Below, piece by piece: positions 20,930 through 32,343 of a stretch of DNA of 64,000 bases (positions within the stretch are counted from its first letter, which is position 1; each line of letters starts with the position of its first letter). The DNA lies in the NCBI GenBank assembly GCA_027924585.1, contig BSBM01000386.1, positions 5,844,501 to 5,908,500 of the forward strand, given 5' to 3'. Origin of the DNA: Larix kaempferi. Its lineage: Eukaryota > Streptophyta > Pinopsida > Pinales > Pinaceae. The translations under genes were made by a program, and so were the position numbers. The notes under the pieces are model-generated. The model saw nothing but the letters and a program-made list of their open reading frames with translations, ran no database searches and was not told where the DNA came from.

Positions 20930-23515
20930 TCAAATAACATGGACGATTGGTCCCCCATACGCTCGCCCTTTAAGGATGTAGTTGTCAGGCTTTTCCACTT
21001 CTTCCAACCATACACAGCCTTCAGAATCAATATCTCCTTTGTTTTTGTTTCCTGTAAAATCGCATATCCATAGAAATACACTTAGATAAATCAGTTTCTA
21101 TAGTAATTTAATTAAAGCCTTTGAAGGAAAATCAAAAGCCAGTAGAGCGTACCCTCACGCAAAAGTCGACTGGAGTAAGGATGAACACGGTAGTAAGCAG
21201 GATCCTCTTTATAAGGCGGAACTAGTACATCCAACACTGCGCAAGACGTTACTGCTGTGAAAGAATGTATGTTGCCCCCTGTTGTTGGATATAATACAGA
21301 GGTTCCACAATATGGAGCTCTTAAAACAGCGTCCGACTTCAATTTTGCAAGTCTCACTGTGAAAAAGAGATGCATTTCAGCAGGATAATCAATAACTAGA
21401 AAATTTCAGTGTTCTTATGTCAACGCAAGTACATGATTGTTAAGAACTACTCTAATCACAAGCTTACATCCTGGTGAGCGAGAATATTGCTGATTGGAAC
21501 TCATGGCTATGTCGGATGTGAGATCAAACCAATCATATGAGTTCACAAGCATTGAGCCATACAAAAGCTTGCTTAGCACAGTCATACCGCGATGATCGTG
21601 GAGTGGAATTATTGCTGATTTAGGTAGACAAAAAATTCCCATCTGATTGATTGGAATAAAGCCTTCAGTTAGTACTAATCTCTGGCAGTAGTTCGCATTC
21701 ATCACATCAACCCTACGTGTATTAAGAGGCAAAACAGATTTATAGAAAACTTAAACAGATTTATAGAAAACTTAAAGTGCTTAATAGTTCACCAGATTTT
21801 ATATATATATATATATATATATATCGCTTCTTCCATACAATCATATGAATAGTAGGCAAAGCACGAGCACAATTTAGTGGAGTGATGCAATAGTGAATTA
21901 GCACAAGCACCATTTAGTGGAATGATTTAGGTTTGTTTATTCACCGAAAAGTTATCACATTGATGAACGTGGACATATGTGACAGGCGGAGTCCATCGAT
22001 GTCTCGATCCTGAACGCCTGTGTTCTCTTCGTCTTTTGGCCGTTCTAGAACAGGAGGAGCTACTATGCTGCTGTATTGCCAAGCTATGCTGCTCTATTTC
22101 TAGTATTGCAGCTTCGTCAAGGCCCAAGTCCATGGGTTTTACGGTGTCTGCAATACAATTTTAATTTTAATAAATACTTTGAGTATTATAAAAGGCAGAA
22201 CAGGCAAAGATTTACAGCAATTTGGTTTGATATTCAGCTTGCTGCGGGTCATTTAATGCAGCTTCAGCAGGCCTGTTGACTGTTGGATCTTAAGCGGTTA
22301 ACATGTCTAAGATTCAATGGTCAACAGACCTACTGCATCTGCATTAAATGGTCTGCAACAGGCTGAATATTGTTACCACTGCATTAAATGGCCTGTATCA
22401 GGCTAAATATTGTTGGCTATCCAGTTCTGGGTCACAAGTACATCTCAAAGTAAAGTAGTTTTGAAATATTCAAAGATAAAACCAATGTACTTTAAGATAC
22501 AATGAATTATGCCAACAAATTTCAAATTTTACTGGTATGAGATTTTGCCACATCATCTGGATTACGTCTTTTCAAATATGAGATTTAACCATGATCACTA
22601 TGACTCCATACTCATAAAATAGACTGTGGTAGTAAATCATGACGGTGATACAGGTCATTATAAATACTTTTATGAAACATAAGAACAAACTGAAAAGTTA
22701 TATACCTTCAACCTTGTTTCTGTTTCTGAAGAAAAACCGTGAAATTTTATGCCAGATTTATTTCAGTCGCAAACACTCAGGTAATATATTATTAGTCGAG
22801 GACCGGACCCTGTGTTATTTACATGCACTGTCTGGTCATATCAGCAATTTAGAAGGCGTCCCTACCTTATCTATGTTTTAAATATTTTGCTAAATTTTGC
22901 TATGAATTCATGACCGTCTCTTACAATTAAAAGATAACTATTTCTGAAAGATATATGTGAATTAGCTATTTCCTTTTAATCCTAAAATAATCACGGCCTC
23001 ACATGATTTATTATGAGCTAAAAATATGATTTCAGTATGACCTAAAATTATCAAAGGCAAAGAGGGATCAAAGAAACAAGGGATTCCCAAAACCAAAGTG
23101 TGTACAAGATTCTGGATCGAGAGAAATTTATACTATGAACACTATTCATATATATAACTATGGATATTTATCTATGATACTTTAGATTGTCAAAACATTT
23201 AGCATTACTCAGGCTACATGCATATAGATATTATAAAATTACTTTCAAACAAGCATCTTAATTTAGATTCATCTTAATAAGCAAAGACCACCTGGGTTGG
23301 CTTCTATCAAGCACAAGAACTTGATAATTGATAGACCTGCACGCTCAATTCTGATATAAGAAAATATATGGAGAAGAAAAAGGGGAGGAGTTACCCAAAA
23401 GAGACGATAACCTATAAATGGCCTCTGGTGGAGGTATAACTACAGCTCTTCCTCCGGGACAGAAGGTTTCCTTGCAAAGCTCGTACACCATCTGCACTAT
23501 ATTACTGCTGCTCAT
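20930..23515 (-). CDS. PCO: Plant cysteine oxidase (PCO), five exons, 272 aa
   Basis: Exons (minus strand): 23395-23515, 21945-22147, 21468-21642, 21159-21356, 20930-21051; all introns GT-AG with consistent phases. PCOs are cupin thiol dioxygenases that use O2 to oxidise N-terminal Cys of group VII ERFs and other substrates, starting N-degron decay. N-terminal helix YELCKETF and LSSLLDTVKP (21-45), a Ser/basic linker with K78-R91 as possible nuclear signal, [12 protein letters not shown], then cupin core [16 protein letters not shown]. Fe ligands H123, H125 and H197 are present. Odd: R126 follows the second ligand where the family has Pro, and the usual Cys before YY in the C-terminal half is Ala. 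Start is the first ATG after an in-frame stop at 23594-23596. Alternative exon 4 donor at 21152-21153 would add two residues in frame. Ends [20 protein letters not shown], as in the family. Confidence 0.87.
21801..21824. repeat. (TA)n microsatellite in PCO intron 2
   Basis: About 24 bases of alternating TA within intron 2 (21643-21944). Confidence 0.9.
22230..22370. repeat. Imperfect inverted repeat (hairpin) in PCO intron 1
   Basis: Arms 22230-22292 and 22307-22370 pair over 63 positions with about 12 mismatches, mostly transitions, around a 14-base loop. A further partial direct copy of the right arm (GCATTAAATGGCCTGTATCAGGCTAAATATTG) follows at 22381-22412. The whole lies inside intron 1 (22148-23394) and would be transcribed with the gene. 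It could be a fold-back MITE, or a young hairpin-RNA locus. Confidence 0.8.
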
Positions 23516-24359
23516 TTGAACTACGTAAGCAGGATCTTCCAATATTCTTAATCCTTTGAATCGACAGGACCACCGGCTAAAGCTGTACCATTCCTAACTA
23601 TGGCCGCCTGGTTATTTTTTAATATTATTTCGAGCAGCGACAGCTAACCCAAAATTAAATTAATAATGGAATCTGGATTCATGCACTGCAAATTGCAAAT
23701 CAAGTGAAGTTGCAGGGACATGGGGATTGGAGACGAGAACCTAATATCTGGGATTGATCAAAACATTTACAAGTGATTGCCCACGAGACGGAAGTGGTTT
23801 TGTGGAGCAACAGAAAAAGAAAACCAGGGGCTGTGTACTTGGAGTATTTACATATACAATGGGCTCATTGATGGTTGAGTTGAAGGAATGGAAATTTCAA
23901 TACATCTAATAACAATTTGCTGTCGAATCGCATTCTAATTCAAAGTCAAACCTTGGAAAGAAGGTAGATTATATCCTCCACGTCGGGAGGGAAGTATTTC
24001 GTTTGTTTACATCTGTTAAAATTAAATGCTTCGAAAAGGAAGGTAGATGACATCCTCCACTTCGGATTTCGTTGTCTGTCTGCATCGAGCTCGTTACGAT
24101 GAATAGGAATGCAGATATTTTTATTGGTATATTTATCTCGTCCCAATGAATATTAAAGTTAGTCATCATGACATGACAATTTGTAAAGGTTCAGCATCAG
24201 ATTTCCATAATTGAAAACACTTTTTGTGGCATCTTTATTTTATTATTATTATTTATTAAATAATAAGGATATTGTATATTAGATTATTGAGCTCTCTACA
24301 TTTCAGTATGAGGGAGATCATGTAACATGTGTGGAGTGTTTGTCTAGTTTGTCTAGTGT
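23516..24359. other. PCO 5' flank and presumed promoter, no second gene
   Basis: No open frame of interest. A 28-bp imperfect direct repeat GAAGGTAGAT(T/G)A-ATCCTCCAC occurs at about 23960 and 24040. I see no TATA box placed well enough to call a transcription start. A poly-ATT stretch lies near 24236-24260. Confidence 0.45.
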
Positions 24360-24762
24360 TTGTAGAGTAACAAAATCATACAAAATAAACAAAAAATAAT
24401 AATACAAAGTAAAAAGTAAATATGAGATTTAAACTAGAGAATTAGAGCTTAGGATTAGGTGGTAAATATTATGTCCGCCATAAACAAAAAAAAATACAAA
24501 GTAAAAAGTAAATATGAGACTTAAACTAGAGACTTTACTTTTTACTTTTAATACAAAGTAAAAAGTAAATATGAGACTTTAGAGTGTTTGTGAGTTTGTC
24601 TTGTCGAGTGTTTGTGCGAGTAACAAAATAATACAAAGTAAACAAAAAATAATAATACAAAGTAGAAAGTAATAAATATTATGTAGACCATAAACAAAAA
24701 AGAATAATACAAAGTAAAAAGTAAATATGAGACTTAAACTAGAGACTTTAGAGCTTATGATT
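24360..24762. repeat. Clustered short repeats, ~40-110 bp units
   Basis: AATACAAAGTAAAAAGTAAA with TATGAGACTTAAACTAGAGA recurs four to five times, mixed with GAGTGTTTGT and AAATATTATGT-GACCATAAACAAAAAA. One copy is reversed at about 24533-24550 (ACTTTACTTTTTACTTTTAA), giving a local palindrome with the next forward copy. Confidence 0.75.
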
Positions 24763-24916
24763 AGGTGGCTCAGGTATTAAACTTAAGGAGCTATTCAAGA
24801 AGAGGTTTGCACCTCGGGAGATTTGATCCCTCTCGGCGCTTGATGGAGCCTAGGATTTGGATCTAGGCTCGTTTAGAATAGTATAAGGGCTAACCAAATG
24901 CCCCTAACCCCAGAAT
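24763..24916 (+). mobile_element. Possible tRNA-derived SINE remnant
   Basis: TGGCTCAGGTA (24766-24776) resembles a pol III A box and GAGATTTGATCCC (24818-24830) a B box, followed by an unassigned tail. The A-B spacing (about 54) is longer than in a tRNA. It abuts the copia B LTR. Weak call. Confidence 0.25.
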
Positions 24917-25134
24917 TGTTAATAGTTGTAATCTCATGTGTTGTTGTTGGTTAAGTTAGTTGAGTGAGTTGTTCACTAGGACATCGGTGGTCCCATGGTA
25001 TTCATGGACCCATAGGATTAGGTGGTGGTTTTGAGTCTATGTGAAACTATATATATGTGAGTTTAATAATGAGAAGGCAATCAATATGCCCTTTGTGTTT
25101 CCGCTCTTATCATATGTCCTTGCAAACTTTATCA
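24917..25134 (+). repeat. 5' LTR, copia B (218 bp)
   Basis: TGTTAATAGTTG to CTTTATCA, followed at once by the primer site. Confidence 0.93.
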
Positions 25135-25146
25135 TGGTATCAGAGC
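25135..25146 (+). other. Primer binding site, tRNA-iMet type (copia B)
   Basis: Perfect TGGTATCAGAGC directly after the 5' LTR. Confidence 0.93.
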
Positions 25147-25350
25147 TGACGGCCTAATCCTTAAACCTTGTTTTTGGGCTAAGCCTTTTTAGAAGCTAGA
25201 GAGAACACACACACGAATGGAAGTTGCAGGATGGGATAGAGACGGAACACTCGGGCCATGACATTTTTTCACTGTCCACGATTCGGCAAAGTCGCACCCC
25301 GATCCGGCGAAGTCGCATCCTCAAAAATCCCACTGAAAATACCGTGACGC

Positions 25351-25541
25351 ACCTTGCCTGAAGACAAACTAAGCTGGGCGCACCCTGCTTGAAGACAAAC
25401 TGCGCCTATGGCGTACCTTACCTGAAGACAAACTACGCCGGTGGCTCACCTTGGCTGAAAGCAAACTGAGCCGGTGGCGTACCTTTTATGAAGACAAATT
25501 GCGTCGGTGGCTCACCCTGCTAGAAGGAAAATTGTGCTGGT
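25351..25541 (+). repeat. 33-bp minisatellite in the copia B leader
   Basis: Six units starting ACCTT/ACCCT at 25351, 25382, 25415, 25448, 25481 and 25514; the last five keep exactly 33-base spacing. In one frame each unit reads TLxEDKLRRWL-like (11 residues), but there is no ATG and stops bound the block, so it is in the untranslated leader between primer site and gag. Confidence 0.88.
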
Positions 25542-25637
25542 CTTCCTTTACTCTATAAAATTTTGTCGAGCGCACCTCGGAGGCACACTGTGTCAGTTAG
25601 AAGCTTGCGCCAGTCAATTTAATAGTTGCCATACTCC

Positions 25638-26545
25638 ATGGCAAGTCTGAACATGAAGTCGATCTCAGGTCCAATGCTGAACGACAACAATTATGAATTC
25701 TTGTCTATCAAGATGCAGACCTTTCTATAGCTCAACAAGTGTTGGGATATGGTTGAACGAGAGTTCACAGAACCAGAGGAAACTACTATCATTGCTATGT
25801 CGAACACAAATAAGAAGGTCCTCGACAAAAGAAGAGATCGAAATATCATTGCGAAGTGGTTGATCCAGAGTTGCATTGAGGAGTCCATTTTCCCGCAGAT
25901 CGATGGAGCTACACATCAAGCATGGAATCTACTCCAATCTGCATACAAAGGTACAGATCGAGTCAAAACGGTCAGACTCCAAACCCTTCGACTCCAATTT
26001 GAAAGTCTTAAGATGAAGGACACTAAGACTGTCGATGAGTTTATGACTAGGGTTTCTGGGATTGTCACGCAATTCCAAACCTATGGCGAAGCTCTAGAGC
26101 AGAAGGCTATTGTTGAAAAGGTACTTAGATACCTCACTAAGAAATTCTCTATGGTGGTTACCACCATAGAAGAATCTAAGGATCTGTCGACGTTTACCCT
26201 AGAAGAGTTAACAGGGTCACTTTTGTCTCATGAAGCTAGACTTAGTCAAGAAGATGAGTCTCTATCTCATGCATTTAGCACTCAGACTTCTTTCAACAGA
26301 GGTCGAGGTTGAGGAGGAAGAGGACGAGGCAAAAGAGGAAGGAGTTCTATTTCCATAGAGGATAGAGCTTCCCATGAGCACACAGATCACTCTGAGCACA
26401 TTCATAACCCTCCGAACCAGAGAGGAAAAGGAGTCAAGAGATGGACTAACAGGTCTAATGTCCAGTGTAACTACTGCAAGAAATATGGCCAATATGAACG
26501 TGACTACAGAAAGAAGCAAGCAAATCATAACAGTGGTAGAGAAAA
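25638..26545 (+). pseudogene. Copia gag, element B, decayed
   Basis: Starts at ATG 25638 (MASLNMKSISGPMLND). One stop within the first 35 codons, then a long open part 25749-26312 with capsid motifs WLIQSCIEESIF, AWNLLQSAYKG, LKMKDTKTVDEFM and LEELTGSLLSHEARL. The Arg/Gly-rich tail RGRGKRGR and the zinc knuckle CNYCKKYGQYERDY follow: the His is Gln and the last Cys is Tyr, so metal binding is lost. It breaks at 26545, where the gypsy LTR begins, and resumes at 40222. Confidence 0.87.
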
Positions 26546-29500
26546 TGTAACATCCCGAACAAATCGCAAAAATTTAAAACTTTTCTACATGACAATAAAT
26601 GCTATTTAATAATGCAGAAATAGAACAATGCATGAAATGTTATCTATATTTAGTTGTGCTGCTATACATCTCTTCTGTCGTTGTTTACGAAAGTTGATAC
26701 CACTATTTTGACTAATGTACTTTTGTTTGGTTGATGAAGGGGTCCTTCGGACGCCCCGAGGCTTACTTAGCATTCATGCTAAAGCATGTGAATTCGTACT
26801 TGTGACAGATTGATAGGTAAAAGATAAAAGTTGCGAAAGTAATCAGCAGTTTATCAAAGAAGATCTAGAATGTTCGTATCGCAGTGTTGTACCTAGAATT
26901 ATTTGTTTTCCATCATGTTTTCTGTATGTAACAACCTACCTTCTACCTCCGTGGCAATTTGTGGAAATTCCAACTACAACTGTTTGTTAACTTTTTTTAA
27001 GGTCTATAACCTGTGATGATAATATTGGTCTGAAATGTTTCTCTTTCTTCATGCATTATAAAGTAGATAAGTGTATGTCTAAAATCGATCAATATGTATG
27101 TCTCTAAGGTCTCTTTTAAAGTGTTTACAGAATTACTATCCAATATTTGCAAGAATAGAGTTGTTGGCATTTTTAACCACTATCACATTTATATAATATG
27201 AGTGGTGTTCCTTGTAATACCCTACGTGGTACTAACATGATACTATATACACATTATGATTTCTATTTGTATCCCCCACTCTTTAGATCTTAAAGACTAT
27301 CTTGCAATTAATATGAGTTATGTGCAAATCCTATTATCTATGTGCAAACAATGTGTATGGTGTAAAGGTGTGTTAATATGAACACCATGGGATACTATGC
27401 TATCTATTTGATAACATACAATATGCAAATAGATACAAGTTATTTACAAACTATGTACAAACATTATGGATTAAATGCAAGTATTGATATGCTAACCAAG
27501 TATTATATTGGTGTGTGTAATTTCGTGGTCTAACATATAGTCTTGGCAAGAACTATATTGAATTATATGCATTCTATGTGGCCTATGTAAATTCCTCCAA
27601 CCCTTAACTAAATGCTACAAAGGTGACAATTCTGGACCTTACCATAATCGTAACCCTATTGTATTAATTCATTGATGTGAACGTTAATGTGTATTATAGG
27701 CTAGCGGGGGTAATGTCCCCCGTGCATTGAATGCACACAACTAACAAGAAGATAGTGGAAGTCTACCATGGATAGCATAATGTGCTTAGTTCACGTGAAT
27801 GTGTCTTAGTGTAACCTCGGAGTACTGAGTTGTAACTCGTTGATGCTTTGAACGTTGGTGATCAGGCTCCATTGTGGCTGTGATAGTAATGGCTCAATAA
27901 ATGTGATGGCAGGTTGGTGATTTCGTAGATCTAACCAACGATCTATGCCATTGATCTTGGCATGGATTTCAATGCTGTGGTTAAACCCTACCTTGCTGTA
28001 TTCGATGAATTTTAATGTGTTAGAGTCATTTGGTGGTGGTGGTTCTATGCGAACGACAGGCTGCTGGTTTTTAGCCTTGATGTTCTGCCCACAGAGGTGT
28101 AGTTTCATGAGTTTCGAACTCGTGATCTCTGTATAATATGGAGCCGAGATTTATCTATATTATACAGTGTTGAAGATTGTTGTTATCAGTCTTAGAATTT
28201 ATCTTTTAGGTGGATTCGATACTTAACATGTTTGAGGGTTTGTTTAGTTTGATACTAGGTTTGTAATGAATAGTCAGAGGACCTCGCTACCTCTCTCGGT
28301 GCTATTTCACTATATCGAATAAGTGTTGGCTCAAACTTCACTAGAATTTGTTGATACAAGGGTTTGGTTGCAGCTACCTCAGGCTTGGCGTTTGAAGCTG
28401 CTACGACTTTCAATAACATGGTAATGTGTTTGAACTCCTCCTGTAGCTTTCATACTCAATCTTTAAGTGTTTGTTCAAACTGAGTCTTCATTCTTTGATA
28501 AGATAATGGTTTTAACCACAATCTTGATGTTGTTGTTGCAGGGTAACAACTCGTTGGTTATGCTACAGTTTGGTGTCGTAGTTTGGCTACAGCTATACCC
28601 AACCGATAAGCCTCGGCAATGTCTTGAGACCTATGTAGATGAGATGGCCAACTATTTAGTGTTATGTCTATTGTGTTTTAAAAACTCAGAGAGTTCTGTA
28701 ATCTTCGTAGGGATAGGGTTTGAAAACTTCTTGAAAGTATGGGGAGGATATGCCTCGACTCACATAGCAAAAGTCATTTTGAAAATTAAATGTATAACCT
28801 GTAGGTTAAGTTTTGGGCTCTGTCAAATGGAAATAGAAATGTTTATAACCTATTTTGAAGTAGTTGAGTCTTTCCGTAAATTTTGGGCTTGGCCTGCAAA
28901 CACGATCTTTAACTCATCGTTAATGTGAATATGTGATATGTTTTGGCAACTACTATGTTTATCTTGGTTAAGAATCGGTGAATGAATGTATTTAGGAAGC
29001 AAGGATACGACTATTTGATTTATAGGAACAATGAAAAGATTAGAATATTGATGAGGCTTACAGCCTGCATAAACTTTGTTTATTCAAAACAATGTTACTG
29101 CGTCTTAAAGAAATAGGATAGTATTTCAGTGCTAGGGTTTAGCCTTTGCATAAAGTTAAATAATATACTTTAGTTGAGGTCTCGGCAATAACCTATGTTT
29201 TCTATTTTGTTTGGAAATCTCCTACAACCGTCTTGGTAACTCGAACTTACTAAACGAACTACAGGCATGTGTAATGTGCATTCGTTGACTTTGCTTAAAT
29301 AGGCATTGTAATGTCTAAAAACTTTCGAACTGATAATGAAATAAATAATTTCGATCTACATGCATGTTTATGGTGTAACGTTTGGTTCTTGTCTTTATTC
29401 TTGTTATGAGAATGGAATTTGAGCCTATCTGTCTTGATACTTCTGTTTAAAAAGATTTGTCTTTTATTTAAAGAAATGAAAAGTCAGAGAGTTCATTTAA

Positions 29501-30879
29501 CTAGCTCGACTCGGTAGAAGAAATGTAAAACATTGGCTAAATGCCAAGAAGAATTAACAATGTTTTATGGTTATAAAATAACTGGTAATGGTTTGAAAAT
29601 AACATGAGCAAACCCTAGATTGGTAATATGTTACTTCTTATTTGTTTATCTGTTCTATAAGTAATAATAATAGCAAACTGTGGTTATTCTTGGAAATAAA
29701 CATTTGAGAAACAAAAATGTAAATAATAGAAATGATTTCTTTAACCAATATGAACTCTGTTATTTCTATGAAAAAGATTTACTGTTGTGATGAAAGGAAT
29801 GAAAACAAGAATAGTACTGAGTAAAATGCAGTAGACAATACTAAATAATTATTAGCAAATAATTTACAAAACATATAAAATAGTACATTCATCACCATGG
29901 TAGCATGCATATCTTATCTTATCGATCCTAATCTGTTTCTGTATTGGAGTACGATGCTATTCCTTTTTGCATGGGGAAAAATACATAAACTATTTTATTC
30001 AATCACTTCTTATTCATATAGAATTATTAATTTGCACAAGAACTAAAATAAATTTATTAAATAAACAGTTAAAGTTAAAACAACAGAACTGTAAATTTAC
30101 AAAATAGATAATAGAACTTGAAATAAATTAGATAAGACAAATAGAACCTGTAACTAACGATAGGCCGACAAACACCCAAGGAGGCATGTTCCTCCCAACC
30201 TGCTTCAGAAGAAGCAGCTCAACTGCTGACTTCTAATGAACCCCCGATCCTGCTTACTGATCCAGTAAGTGGGTGGAATCTGTGTAGAAGCAAGGCACTC
30301 AAAAATACCTTCTCCACTCGGTATCAACCTCCTGAAAAATGCCTTCTCCACTCAACATCAACCTTCTTGAACTCAATAAGAGTTTGGCAGGCTCACAACA
30401 TGATCAACAATAGCATATCCCCTCATCAAATCTCTTAGGTGCAAACACAACAAAACCCCAAGATAAATTTTCTCGTCAGGAAAAGTGATGAACCTCAGTT
30501 CACAATTTGATGGCTATTATATAGACTGCCTAGGTCTTTTAGTGGTCAGTTTGAAATAAATGAGCCTCAAGCTCCAATCCCATCTTTCAGGGCACTATGA
30601 CCACATTTCAAGGGAGTTGTCCCATACCAACAGCTAGTTAGTTGCATCATGATGCTGCCACTTGTCCATTGCCTTCTACCCCAGATTCCATTCCACCTAG
30701 TGGATCAGTAACCACTCTTTCAACAATCCTCTTAGGTGTTTGTCTCCTATTTTATTTATTAAATAATAATATATTGTGCAAATTACAGTCATCCTTGGAC
30801 ACCTGTCCAATATAAACTTTACAAGTTATCAGAATGTTTCTAAACACAAAATTTTTTTCAGCTTAAAGGGTATGTTACA
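26546..30879 (-). repeat. 3' LTR of the chromovirus (4334 bp)
   Basis: On the plus strand it begins TGTAACATCCCG and ends TATGTTACA, the TGTAACAT/ATGTTACA short inverted ends. Aligns end to end with 35909-40221. It holds a sense-strand (minus) open frame at 27806-28108 and an opposite-strand frame at 28467-28928. Confidence 0.93.
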
Positions 30880-30893
30880 AACACCCCCTCTTA
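30880..30893 (-). other. Polypurine tract of the chromovirus
   Basis: Minus-strand AAGAGGGGGTGTT directly precedes the 3' LTR. Confidence 0.8.
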
Positions 30894-30918
30894 AGATCAA
30901 CATCGTCCTCGATGTTGC

Positions 30919-32297
30919 TTATTCATCATCAAGTTCCTCATGGAACATAACTGGATATGCTGCCCGCATATTACTTTCCAGTTCCCAAGTAGCTTCATCA
31001 AGGCTAAGGTGCTTCCATTGCACATTTACCTGCCCTATGGTGCGATTCCGAAGCATAATTTTCCTCCAGTCTAGAATACAGTCCGGTTCCACCTGAAAAT
31101 CTCCTTCGAGTTCCACTTGTATGTCATTCCAATTTAGCACATGAGTAGCATCGTGCACATACTTCTTTAAAACAGAAACATGAAAAACATTGTGGATTTT
31201 TAAATTGTATGGCAATGCCAATTGATATGCAACAGCTCCTATCCTTGATAGGATTTCAAATGGTCCACGATACATTGGTGCTAATTTAGCACAACTCCCA
31301 AGCTTCAAAGAACTTTTCTTGGGCTTTACTTTTATGAAAACATGGTCTCCTACCTGAAATTCTCTTTCTGTGCGTTTCAAATCAACATAGATTTTTTGCC
31401 GATCTTGGGCAACTTTTAAGTTACCTTGAACCTGTTTCATGGTTAGATCCATTTCTTTCAATAGATCTGGTCCTAACATCAAACGGTCTACATGATTATC
31501 CCACGAAATTTGAGTACAACATTTTCTTCCATACAAAATTTCAAATGGACTTAACTTAGCAGATGCTTGATAATTATTATTGTAGGCAAATTCTGCTAAG
31601 TGCAAGTAATCCTTCAATTTAGATGGCTGATCTTTAACATATAATCTTAACATATTTTCCAAAATCTGATTTACTCTTTCTGTTTGACCATCAGTATGTA
31701 GGTGGAAAGAAGTGCTGAAATTTAAATTAGTATTTAATCCTTTAAACAGTGCTGTCCAAAAGTTATTAGTAAACTTAGAGTCTCGGTCTGAAATAATTAC
31801 CTTTGGAATTCCATGCAAGCGAAAAATTTGCTTCATGAAAATATCTGTAATGTTAGAAGCCTTGAAAGTAGTTTTAACAGGAATAAAATGAGCAGCTTTG
31901 CTAAGTTTATCAACAACAACCATAATTGAGTCATTCTGCTTCTGATTTTTAGGCAAACCTGTAATAAATTCAATGCTTATGATTTCCCATTTCCATTCTG
32001 GAATTGGTAAGGGCTGCAATAGCCCAGCTGGATGTTGATGTTTAGCTTTAATAGTCTAACATTCAAAGCATCTAGCTATATATAGCTATATATATTTGGC
32101 CTAACTTCACTCTTCATGTTAGGCCAAAAGTACTCATTTCTTAACATAGTTATCATTTTCTGATAACCAGAATGCCCTGAATAAGGACTCTTGTGAACTT
32201 CATCTAAAATCAGCAACTTAACCTTCGAAAAATTAGGCACATAAATTTTGTTCTTGTAAGTTAAGAAGCCCCTGCACCAATTTGATAGTCTCTTCAT
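30919..32297 (-). pseudogene. Gypsy integrase with chromodomain, decayed
   Basis: The zinc-binding part is at 32040-32297: HKSPYSGHSGYQKM supplies His residues and RCFEC the Cys pair, separated by a frame break at a duplicated ATATATAGCT and by a stop after CFEC. The core runs as one open frame 30919-32019: ISIEFITGLP (the first catalytic Asp is Glu), IISDRDSKF (second Asp) and HTDGQTERVNQ (Glu). The tail carries the GPFEILSRIG..YQLALP motif and a chromodomain, DCILDWRKIMLRNRTIGQV then VQWKHLSLDEATWELE at about residues 295-350. The chromodomain would steer integration to marked chromatin. Confidence 0.9.
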
Positions 32298-32343
32298 AAA
32301 TAGGAAGAAGGAAAATGTTGTTTTGAGTTCTCTTCTTTTTAAC

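Noticed and set aside
21643-21732. Reading the open frame upstream of PCO exon 3 as coding
   Set aside because: The clear AG acceptor before ATGGGAATT and the match of exon 2 end (CDNFS) to exon 3 start (MGIFCLP) show this stretch is the end of intron 2.
23516-23593. N-terminal extension of PCO
   Set aside because: The frame is open up to an in-frame TAG at 23594-23596 but has no ATG, so translation should start at 23515.
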